Below, piece by piece: positions 18,969 to 27,337 of a stretch of 39,137 bases of DNA. The notes beneath the pieces are model-generated. The model had not been told where the DNA came from, made no database searches, and saw nothing but the letters and a program-made list of their open reading frames with translations. The DNA is taken from NCBI GenBank assembly GCA_007692545.1, contig REBV01000199.1, forward strand, positions 1 to 39,137, read 5' to 3'. The position numbers were made by a program, and so were the translations under genes. How positions within the stretch are numbered: the first letter of the stretch is position 1; every line of letters begins with the position of its first letter. Source of the DNA: Puniceicoccaceae bacterium. GTDB taxonomy: Bacteria; Verrucomicrobiota; Verrucomicrobiia; Opitutales; Coraliomargaritaceae.

Positions 18969-18993
18969 GGGCGCTCGCGAGCGAGCACGCCAC
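18969..18993 (-). repeat. REP-like half element, copy C
   Basis: GGGCGCTCGCGAGCGAGCACGCCAC; reverse complement GTGGCGTGCTCGCTCGCGAGCGCCC closely matches the first 24 bp of copy A (GTGGCGTGCTCGCTTGCGAGCGCC). Confidence 0.7.
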
Positions 18994-19006
18994 GTTGGGC
19001 CACGGA

Positions 19007-19963
19007 TCAAAGAGTTTCAGTTATTTTGGGTGCTTTTTGTTGTTTTGATTTACTGTTAAACTGGATGAGTTCGCCGATCAGGCCGGTGGAGATGAGCTGC
19101 ACGCCCAGAATGACGAGCAGGATGCCTAATTGCAGAAGTGGGCGGTGGCCGATGCCGCTGCCCAGAACAATTTTGTCGAAGCTCAGCCAGGCGAGTATAC
19201 TGAAACCGGTGATTGCACTGAGTAGGCCGAGGCCGCCGAATAAGTGTCCGGGGCGTTTCAGGTAGCGGGTGAGCATAACCACAGTAATCAAATCGAGGCC
19301 ACCCTTGAAGAGGCGCTTCCAGCCGTATTTGGAGACGCCATGGGTGCGGCGGTGGTGTTGGACCGGGATCTCAGTGGTGGTGAAGCCTTCGGCGGCGAGA
19401 AGGACGGGGATGTAGCGATGGAGCTCGCCATAGATTTGGATGCCTTGAATTGCCTCGGCCCGGTAGGCTTTAAAGCCGCAGTTGAAGTCGTGGATTTTGA
19501 CTCCGGTGGCCCAGCGGGTAGCGAAGTTAAAAACACGGGAGGGGAGGGTCTTGCCGAGGGGGTCTTGGCGCAGTTGTTTCCACCCGGAGACGCAGTCGAA
19601 GCCTTCATTGAGCTTTTGTAGAAAGTTTGGGATCTCCTCGGGCTCGTCCTGGAGGTCGGCGTCCATGGTGAGAATGATTTCGGCCTGAGCGGCGGCAAAA
19701 CCGGCAGCGAGGGCAGCGGCTTTGCCGTGATTGCGGCGGAAGCGTAGGGCGCGGACTTGGCTGGGGTGGCTGGCTTTGAGCCGTTGGAGTGTTTCCCAGG
19801 ATGCGTCGCTGCTGCCATCATCGACAAAGATGACTTCGAAGTGGTCGAGCGAGCCTGGCTCCATCGCCTCCATTGTCGTGGCAATCTTCTCGAAGAGGGG
19901 CTCCAAGCTAGCCGCCTCGTTGCAGACGGGGATGACAATGGAGAGTGTGGGATTCGTGGGCAT
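19007..19963 (-). CDS. Glycosyltransferase family 2, DPM1/ArnC/GtrB-like with C-terminal TM segments
   Basis: 318 aa; LSIVIPVCNEAASLEPLFEKI, FVDDGSSDASWETL, LTMDADLQDEPEEIPNFL, NFATRWATGVKIHDFNCGFKAYRAEAI; two TM helices at the C-terminus. Confidence 0.93.
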   Translation of the reverse strand: MPTNPTLSIVIPVCNEAASLEPLFEKIATTMEAMEPGSLDHFEVIFVDDGSSDASWETLQRLKASHPSQVRALRFRRNHGKAAALAAGFAAAQAEIILTMDADLQDEPEEIPNFLQKLNEGFDCVSGWKQLRQDPLGKTLPSRVFNFATRWATGVKIHDFNCGFKAYRAEAIQGIQIYGELHRYIPVLLAAEGFTTTEIPVQHHRRTHGVSKYGWKRLFKGGLDLITVVMLTRYLKRPGHLFGGLGLLSAITGFSILAWLSFDKIVLGSGIGHRPLLQLGILLVILGVQLISTGLIGELIQFNSKSKQQKAPKITETL

Positions 19964-20076
19964 GATTTAGTCTCGAAAAGATGATCCTTTGCTTCGATCG
20001 AAGCAAGCACTGAGGTAAGCAGACTGATGCTTATTTGTATTGCAGAATGGCGGGGCGTTTTACTTCATATGAATCC

Positions 20077-20769
20077 ATGCAGGTATCCATTGTCATTCCC
20101 ATCTACAACGAGCGTGATACCTTGCATGAGATCGTCCGTCGTGTGCGGGCGGTGGAGGGGCTATCGATCAAAGAGATCGTTTTGGTGGATGATGGGTCGA
20201 CGGATGGCACGCGGGCCTTGCTGGAAACGGCGTTTGACGAGCCGCTCTTCAAGAAATGCTACCATGAGGTGAACCAGGGGAAGGGGGCGGCGCTGCGGAC
20301 CGGATTTGCCGAGGCGACTGGGGACATTGTGGCGATTCAGGATGCGGACCTCGAGTATGACCCGGAGGAGCTGCCTGGGCTAATCCGGCCGATTCTTCGT
20401 GGGCAGGCCGATGTGGTGTTTGGTTCGCGCTTCATGGGCGGCGGTGCGCATCGGGTGGTGTTTTACTGGCACATGTTGGGCAATAAGTTTTTGACCATGT
20501 TGAGTAACATGCTGACAAATTTGAATCTGACCGACATGGAGTGCTGTTATAAGGTTTTTCGGCGTGAGGTGTTGGATCAGATTACGGTGGAGGAGAGCCG
20601 CTTCGGCGTGGAGCCGGAGCTGACGGCTAAGGTGGCCAAGTTAAAAGTCCGTATATTTGAAGTGGGTATTTCTTACTACGGGCGTACCTATGAAGAGGGC
20701 AAGAAGATCGGCTGGCGGGATGGGGTACGGGCGATTTACGTGATTTTGAAGTACGGTATTCGACGCTAG
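20077..20769 (+). CDS. Glycosyltransferase family 2, DPM1-like, soluble
   Basis: [111 protein letters not shown] at 20077 preferred over 20035. Confidence 0.92.
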   Translation: MQVSIVIPIYNERDTLHEIVRRVRAVEGLSIKEIVLVDDGSTDGTRALLETAFDEPLFKKCYHEVNQGKGAALRTGFAEATGDIVAIQDADLEYDPEELPGLIRPILRGQADVVFGSRFMGGGAHRVVFYWHMLGNKFLTMLSNMLTNLNLTDMECCYKVFRREVLDQITVEESRFGVEPELTAKVAKLKVRIFEVGISYYGRTYEEGKKIGWRDGVRAIYVILKYGIRR

Positions 20770-20829
20770 TTGGCCGTAACGTTTATCTCTTCGGCACGCT
20801 ACGAAAGAAAACTTTTTGCAGTCTACTAG

Positions 20830-20957
20830 TATCCTGTGAGATTTAAATATTTCACTGTTCACGTGGCGTGTCCGCTCGCGGACGCTTGCGTTGCCACCGC
20901 TAACTGGATGCTCGGTAGGCCAACAACACTGCAGGCGCTCGCAAGCGAGCACGCCAC
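20830..20957 (-). repeat. REPIN-like palindromic repeat element, copy B (128 bp, inverted relative to copy A)
   Basis: Reverse complement GTGGCGTGCTCGCTTGCGAGCGCCTGCAGTGTTGTTGGCCTACCGAGCATCCAGTTAGCGGTGGCAACGCAAGCGTCCGCGAGCGGACACGCCACGTGAACAGTGAAATATTT...AGGATA aligns to copy A end to end. Confidence 0.85.
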
Positions 20958-21003
20958 TCTGAGGTGGCCCTATAATCTCGGTGGGTTGGGGGCGGTACAA
21001 AAA

Positions 21004-21030
21004 AACGCCACCTCTAATCGAGGTGGCGTT
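21004..21030 (-). terminator. Intrinsic terminator of the glutamine synthetase gene
   Basis: AACGCCACCTC taatc GAGGTGGCGTT, perfect 11-bp stem, with a T-run on the minus strand (tttttttgt). Located 31-57 bp past the minus-strand stop. Confidence 0.85.
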
Positions 21031-21060
21031 GTTTTGAGAATAGCAGGTATTCTGGAGTGC

Positions 21061-22089
<1,029 letters not shown>

Positions 22090-22297
22090 TTTGTTCTGTG
22101 TTTTGTCAGGTTGTTGGTTGACTGTTTGCTTCCATGGTTGGCAGGCGATGCCACCATTGGAAGGATTGGAAGTAAGCAAAATGCGTGCCACCGCAAATAC
22201 TCAAAGTCTTTTTACGCTTCAAAATTTGGAATTGTCGAACATTTTTGTGTGAATCTTTACGTTGCACCCGGCGAGTTGACGATTTTACTGCGGTCAC

Positions 22298-22747
22298 ATG
22301 GAGGAAGCGAAAAATACAGCACGTGCCGTTGTTCATATCGGTTATGATGGTTTGGTCTATAAGACTTTTAAGGGTCCGCAGGCCCGGGAGCGCTATGAGA
22401 ACGAAGTGCGTGTGCTCGAGTTTCTGGAAAAGCACAACTGTCCATTCGTGCCCAAAATCGTGCATAAAGATGACAAGAAGCTTTATTTGGTGACGACGAA
22501 CTGCGGCAAGCGGGTGGACCAGATGAGTGACAAGAAAAAGCAGCAGATTTTTGCGGAGTTGGAGCAATATGGGGTTCGTCACGATGATGCGGAGGTGCGT
22601 AACCTCACTTACAGCGCGCAGTTGGGGCGTTTTTGTGTGATCGATTTCGAATTTGCCTCAATTTTGGTGGCGGGTTATCCGCCTTCTCCAAAGATGGAGT
22701 CGGTGGCGGATCGGAGTCAATGGAAGGAAGCCAGCGGCGATGTCTGA
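22298..22747 (+). CDS. Minimal atypical Ser/Thr-kinase-like protein
   Basis: 149 aa; IGYDGLVYKTFKG (candidate beta3 Lys), RERYENEVRVLEFL (candidate alphaC Glu), GVRHDDAEVRNLTYS (HxD....N catalytic loop), FCVIDFEFA (DFG-equivalent IDFE). Ends about 35 aa later, so no normal activation segment or C-lobe. Confidence 0.7.
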   Translation: MEEAKNTARAVVHIGYDGLVYKTFKGPQARERYENEVRVLEFLEKHNCPFVPKIVHKDDKKLYLVTTNCGKRVDQMSDKKKQQIFAELEQYGVRHDDAEVRNLTYSAQLGRFCVIDFEFASILVAGYPPSPKMESVADRSQWKEASGDV

Positions 22748-23573
22748 GGACAGCCAACAGGATGCTTCGCTGATTCGTTGGTCTGGCCGGACGGATGTCG
22801 GCCGCTTTCGGAAGAATAATGAAGATGCCTTTTTGGCCTTGGCGATCAATGGCGAGGGCGTGCGGCGGCTTGGCAAGTATGGCGAGGCTGGGATTGAGGA
22901 GAATGATTATATATTTGCGGTGAGTGATGGGATGGGCGGGGCCAACGCGGGTGAGTTTGCGAGTCGAATCGCGGTGGATAAGATTACGCGCCTGTTCCCC
23001 GGGGTTTTTCGGGGAGCCGCTGGTGGAATGGGGATCGGCTTTCAGGATTTGTTGGGCGAGTTATTTGACCAGATCCATCGCGAGTTGACGCAATTGGGCC
23101 AATGCTACGAGGAGTGCAGTGGTATGGGAGCGACCCTGAGTCTTTGTTGGGTACGTCCTGGTTGGGTCTACCTGGCGCACGTGGGAGATAGTCGTATTTA
23201 TCGACTGCCGGCGGCTGGAGGTATTCAGCAGGTGAGCCATGATCATACGCATGTCGGCTGGCAGCAGCGTGAGGGAAAGCTGACGGAGATGGAGGCCCGT
23301 GCACATGCGGGGCGTAATTCGCTGCAGCAGGTGCTTGGTGGAAAAACCCAAAACTTGAGCCCTCAATTCAGTGCCATCGGCTATGAGCCCGGAGACGCTT
23401 TTTTATTGTGCAGTGATGGTTTGGTGGAAGGGCTGTTTAATAGTGGGATGAAGCGCTTGATTCGAAACCCGCCGCGCAATGCGCCGAGCGATGTGGCCGA
23501 GCGTTTGGTCCAGGAGGCGGTGCGGGCCGATGGTAAAGATAATACGACGGCGCTTGTCTTTGAGCTGATCTAA
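22740..23573 (+). CDS. PP2C-family Ser/Thr protein phosphatase
   Basis: SGRTDVGRFRKNNEDAFL, FAVSDGMGGANAGEFAS, GMGATLSLCWVRPGWVYLAHVGDSRIYRL, FLLCSDGLVEGL, RADGKDNTTALVFEL. ATG at 22740 overlaps the kinase stop by 8 bp. Confidence 0.94.
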   Translation: MSEDSQQDASLIRWSGRTDVGRFRKNNEDAFLALAINGEGVRRLGKYGEAGIEENDYIFAVSDGMGGANAGEFASRIAVDKITRLFPGVFRGAAGGMGIGFQDLLGELFDQIHRELTQLGQCYEECSGMGATLSLCWVRPGWVYLAHVGDSRIYRLPAAGGIQQVSHDHTHVGWQQREGKLTEMEARAHAGRNSLQQVLGGKTQNLSPQFSAIGYEPGDAFLLCSDGLVEGLFNSGMKRLIRNPPRNAPSDVAERLVQEAVRADGKDNTTALVFELI

Positions 23574-23596
23574 GTCTTATTCGATGGAACGCAGCA

Positions 23597-24295
23597 ATGT
23601 TTGAATACCAGACAATTTATAATGCCTATACAGCCCTGATCGCCGGGTTGATTACCAGTGTGCACTGTGTGGCTATGTGTGGTCCGCTCTCCTGTGCCTT
23701 TGCGCCGACCCGGGAAAAGGATGCGAGCCCTCAGCTTGTATTGACCGCTTATCATCTGGCAAAGTTGTTTTCCTATGCGGTGGTCGGGACATTGGCCGGA
23801 GCTTTTGGCTCGGTCATTATTCGTACGGTGGAGGATTCCTGGTTGAATTATCTGCCGTGGATATTGGTGCTCTTCTTTCTAGTGGTGGCATTTCGGGCAG
23901 ATCGCTTTTTCCCTAAGCCAAAGTGGTTGGGTGGGCTCTATCGGCGACTGACGGCTCGTTTCATGCGTTTGCAAAAGCCGGTCGCGGCGGCGGCCATCGG
24001 CCTGGCCAGTCCGTTGCTACCCTGTGGGCCCTTGTATATGATTTTTGGCCTCGCACTTTTTTCCGGATCGGCGCTGAAAGGGGCCGAGTTTGCCATCGGC
24101 TTTGGCTTGGGGACGCTGCCCTTGCTGTGGTTGGCGCAGAGTCAGTTTATGCGGGTTCAACTGCGTGTGACGCCCGGGACGCTGATACGGATCCAGCGGG
24201 GTGTGGCGCTGGTGGCGGCTCTCGTCGTGGCTTGGCGTTTGCGGACAACGCTTGGAATTGAGGGTGCCGAAGACTGGGTCTGTCACCCATTTTAG
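23597..24295 (+). CDS. Sulfite exporter TauE/SafE (DsbD_2-like) family membrane protein
   Basis: 232 aa; ALIAGLITSVHCVAMCGPLSCAFA, YHLAKLFSYAVVGTLAGAFGS, AAIGLASPLLPCGPLYMIFGLALFSGSALKGAEFAIGFGLGTLPLLW. Confidence 0.83.
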   Translation: MFEYQTIYNAYTALIAGLITSVHCVAMCGPLSCAFAPTREKDASPQLVLTAYHLAKLFSYAVVGTLAGAFGSVIIRTVEDSWLNYLPWILVLFFLVVAFRADRFFPKPKWLGGLYRRLTARFMRLQKPVAAAAIGLASPLLPCGPLYMIFGLALFSGSALKGAEFAIGFGLGTLPLLWLAQSQFMRVQLRVTPGTLIRIQRGVALVAALVVAWRLRTTLGIEGAEDWVCHPF

Positions 24296-24371
24296 ATAAA
24301 AAGCACATTAATTTGCGGAACCAGCAAAGTTCGGTTCTGTCTGCTTCCAAAGCTGGTAACTAAAGTCCACT

Positions 24372-25850
24372 ATGAGATATACCTTTACTTTATTTTGTTT
24401 TATCTGCACTTGCTTCCACCCGGGTCTGGCGAAGAGCAGCGACTCGGTCGGGCAGGAGGCTGCATCGAATGCTCCGCTTGAGGTCGTCGTAGATGGTCGT
24501 ATGGTCGAATTTGAGCCCGGTCGACCAGTCGTTTCCTATGCGGATGTCTTAGAGCAGGCGACGCCTTCCGTGGTGGCTGTTTATACTTCTCGAATCGTGA
24601 CAGCACGAGAATCTCAGCAGCTCCCGGATATCCTTCGCCGCTTTGGCTATTCGGTGCCGCCTTCCGCGCCACAGGGTCGACTCAGGGAGCGGAAAGAGCA
24701 ACTGGGAGTTGGTTCTGGAGTGATCATCTCGCACGACGGATATATCGTGACGAATCACCATGTGGTTCAGGGAATGCGGGGGCGTGTTGCGGATGAAATC
24801 AAAGTGCGTTTGAACGATGGGGCTGAGTATATCGCTGAGCTGATAGGCTCAGACCCGAAGACGGATGTAGCCGTATTAAAAATTGATGCTTCGCAGGATT
24901 TGCCTGCTGTGACACTGGCGGACAGTGATCAATTGCGGGTTGGTGACGTGGTGTTTGCTATTGGAAACCCGCTGGATGTGGGGTTGACGGCTACGCAGGG
25001 CATTGTTTCCGCGACGGGGCGTAATCAGGGAGGCCGGGTGCTGGGGCGTGGTTCCTATGAAGATTTCATACAGACAGACGCGGCGATTAATTTGGGGAAT
25101 TCCGGAGGCGCACTGATTGATGCCTGGGGGCGCCTGATCGGGATTAATACCGCGATCGTTTCCCGGACTGGGGGGAGTATTGGGATCGGATTCGCGATTC
25201 CGGTGAACATGGTTCTGAATGTGGCGACGAATTTGATCGCAACGGGAGAGGTGCCGCGTGGCATGCTCGGCCTGTTTCCGGATGACTTGACCCGGGAGAT
25301 GGCTGAGGCCTTCGGCTTGGATAGCACGCGCGGGGCGCTCGTCAACCAAGTCCAAGACGATTCTCCCGCATCCAGAGCAGGCATCCTGCATGGTGATTTC
25401 ATCACTCAGATTGATGCAACAGCGATCGAGTCAGCCGCCCAGTTGCGCTTGGTTGTGTCGCAAATTCTTCCTGGGACGGAGGTCGAAGTCACCTTAATCC
25501 GGCAGGGAGAGACCTTGCGTCTGCCTGTCGTATTGGGGAGTTTAACCGGAGACCCAGCCTCTCCCCAGCATGCCGATGGTCCCTTGGAAGGCGTCGAGCT
25601 ACGCCTGCTGAACGCTTCATTGAGAGAGGAATATTCGATTCCCGATGATATTTCCGGGGCACTGATAGTGAGCATACAGGAAGACTCGCCTTATTACGAT
25701 GTCTTGGCACCCCGAATGGTTATCCTTGAGGTCAACGGAGAAGCGGTGACAGAACTGGGTGTGATTACGGGTGCTCTGCGGGAAAATGCTCAAAACCGCC
25801 TTTATATCTGGGTTGAAGGTGTTAAGCGCTTCCTCGTTCTGCGGTTATAG
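24372..25850 (+). CDS. HtrA/DegP-type periplasmic serine protease with PDZ domains
   Basis: 492 aa; signal peptide, GVIISHDGYIVTNHHVVQG (His), DPKTDVAVLKID (Asp), FIQTDAAINLGNSGGALIDAWGRLIGIN (Ser), downstream PDZ (SPASRAGILHGDFITQID...). Confidence 0.94.
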   Translation: MRYTFTLFCFICTCFHPGLAKSSDSVGQEAASNAPLEVVVDGRMVEFEPGRPVVSYADVLEQATPSVVAVYTSRIVTARESQQLPDILRRFGYSVPPSAPQGRLRERKEQLGVGSGVIISHDGYIVTNHHVVQGMRGRVADEIKVRLNDGAEYIAELIGSDPKTDVAVLKIDASQDLPAVTLADSDQLRVGDVVFAIGNPLDVGLTATQGIVSATGRNQGGRVLGRGSYEDFIQTDAAINLGNSGGALIDAWGRLIGINTAIVSRTGGSIGIGFAIPVNMVLNVATNLIATGEVPRGMLGLFPDDLTREMAEAFGLDSTRGALVNQVQDDSPASRAGILHGDFITQIDATAIESAAQLRLVVSQILPGTEVEVTLIRQGETLRLPVVLGSLTGDPASPQHADGPLEGVELRLLNASLREEYSIPDDISGALIVSIQEDSPYYDVLAPRMVILEVNGEAVTELGVITGALRENAQNRLYIWVEGVKRFLVLRL

Positions 25851-25959
25851 CTCATGCCGAGCGATTATGGCCTTGAGTATTTTCGGGGGTGGTATTGTTT
25901 CCGGCGTTTAATCTGGAGAGTTTTGGGAGTCCTCCTAGTTCTACACAAAATTGTAAGTT

Positions 25960-27288
25960 ATGTCTGAGAAACGTATTATACGGATAGGCCTGCTGGGCTT
26001 TGGAGTGGTCGGTCAGGGTGTTTGGAAAAACATCGAGAACAATCGTCAAGCGCTGGAGTTTCGCTTAGGGGCTCAATTACAGATTACTGAGGTTGTGGTC
26101 CGCGATATGCGTAAGGCTCGTGAGGTTGCTGTGCCGGAAGCGGCTTATTCTGAGGACCCGAGTCGTGTGGTGGATAACCCGGATATCGACATCGTCTGCG
26201 AATTGATGGGCGGCACCGGTCTAGCTCTGGACCTGACGCGCCGGGCCCTACGGCAGGGCAAGATCGTCGTCACTGCGAACAAGGCTTTGATTTGCGAACA
26301 CGGCGAAGAGCTCTTTGCTCTCGCGCGGCAAAACGGTGGACACTATTTTTACGAAGCTTCGGTGGCCGGGGGTATCCCGATCATCAAGACCATCCGCGAG
26401 GCGCTGGTCGCGAATCGCTTCAAGTTAATTTTCGGTATATTGAATGGCACCTCCAATTATATCCTGACGCGGATGGAGCGTGAGGGATTGAGTTTTGACT
26501 CGACGCTGGGGGATGCCCGCAAGCTCGGTTATGTTGAAGCCGATGAGGCACTGGATCTAGACGGCATCGATGCGGCACACAAAGCAGTCATCTTGGCCTA
26601 TTTAGCGCACGGGAAGTGGGTTAAGTTGGATGCGATTATCTGTGAGGGCATCCGTGAAATAACGGGTGAGGATATCGAAATAGCGGGCCAGTTGGGCTAC
26701 AAAATCAAGCTACTGGCTGTGATTGTGCGGGACTTTGAGGCGAATGAGCTCTCGGTTCGCCTACACCCGGCGCTTATTTCCAAGAAGGAAATCATTGCGG
26801 GCGTGGACGAAGTCTACAACGGGGTGAGCGTAACCGGTGATGTGGTTGGCACGACGGTGCTGATTGGTCGGGGTGCTGGGCAGGATGCGACTTCGAGCTC
26901 AGTCATCAGTGATATTGCGGATGCAGTCTTTATGCTGCAAGGCGCACCGGCCCCGGTCATTTCTGAGGAGGATGAAGCTGTTTATAAGCAGCTGGCCGAC
27001 GGGCTGGTGCTGGCGCCCAAGGATCAACTGGTAGGCCGCTACTACCTGCGCATCCACGTCAAGGACGAGCAGGGAGTACTGGCTAAAATATCAGAGATAC
27101 TGGCTAAGCAGCACATCAGCTTTGCCACGGTGAATCAAAAAGAGCTGGAGGACGGGACCGCAAAACTAATGGTGACCACCCACAAAACCAATGAAACTGC
27201 AATTCGATCGGTTAAAGCGGCACTGAGCGCCGAGAATTCTGTTATTGGGCTCCCGTTCAGCATTCGTATTTTTGATCCGCTGCAATAG
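25960..27288 (+). CDS. hom: Homoserine dehydrogenase
   Basis: 442 aa; IGLLGFGVVGQGVWKNI, VTANKALI, EASVAGGIPIIKTIREAL, GILNGTSNYILTRM, LGYVEADEALDLDGIDAAHKAVIL, C-terminal ACT domain. Confidence 0.95.
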   Translation: MSEKRIIRIGLLGFGVVGQGVWKNIENNRQALEFRLGAQLQITEVVVRDMRKAREVAVPEAAYSEDPSRVVDNPDIDIVCELMGGTGLALDLTRRALRQGKIVVTANKALICEHGEELFALARQNGGHYFYEASVAGGIPIIKTIREALVANRFKLIFGILNGTSNYILTRMEREGLSFDSTLGDARKLGYVEADEALDLDGIDAAHKAVILAYLAHGKWVKLDAIICEGIREITGEDIEIAGQLGYKIKLLAVIVRDFEANELSVRLHPALISKKEIIAGVDEVYNGVSVTGDVVGTTVLIGRGAGQDATSSSVISDIADAVFMLQGAPAPVISEEDEAVYKQLADGLVLAPKDQLVGRYYLRIHVKDEQGVLAKISEILAKQHISFATVNQKELEDGTAKLMVTTHKTNETAIRSVKAALSAENSVIGLPFSIRIFDPLQ

Positions 27289-27337
27289 GCGCATTAAAAA
27301 TACCATAATGGTCTATTCGAGGGTCTAATTTGAGGGC

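Noticed and set aside
18556-19003. Minus-strand ORFs overlapping the start of the DegT gene (Pro/Ser/Arg-rich)
   Set aside because: Alternative frame of the DegT gene in high-GC sequence; composition typical of out-of-frame translation.
19288-20010. 240-aa minus-strand ORF overlapping the GT2 gene
   Set aside because: Same-strand, out-of-frame reading of a well-supported GT2 gene; Ser/Pro/Lys-rich and motif-free.
20641-21000. 119-aa minus-strand ORF spanning REPIN-like copy B
   Set aside because: Chance open frame across a non-coding repeat and the 3' end of a GT2 gene; the corresponding frame in copy A is not preserved as a matching protein.
27304-27330. Short palindrome ACCATAATGGT downstream of hom
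   Set aside because: Only a short AT-rich inverted sequence without GC stem or T-tail; insufficient for a terminator or operator call.
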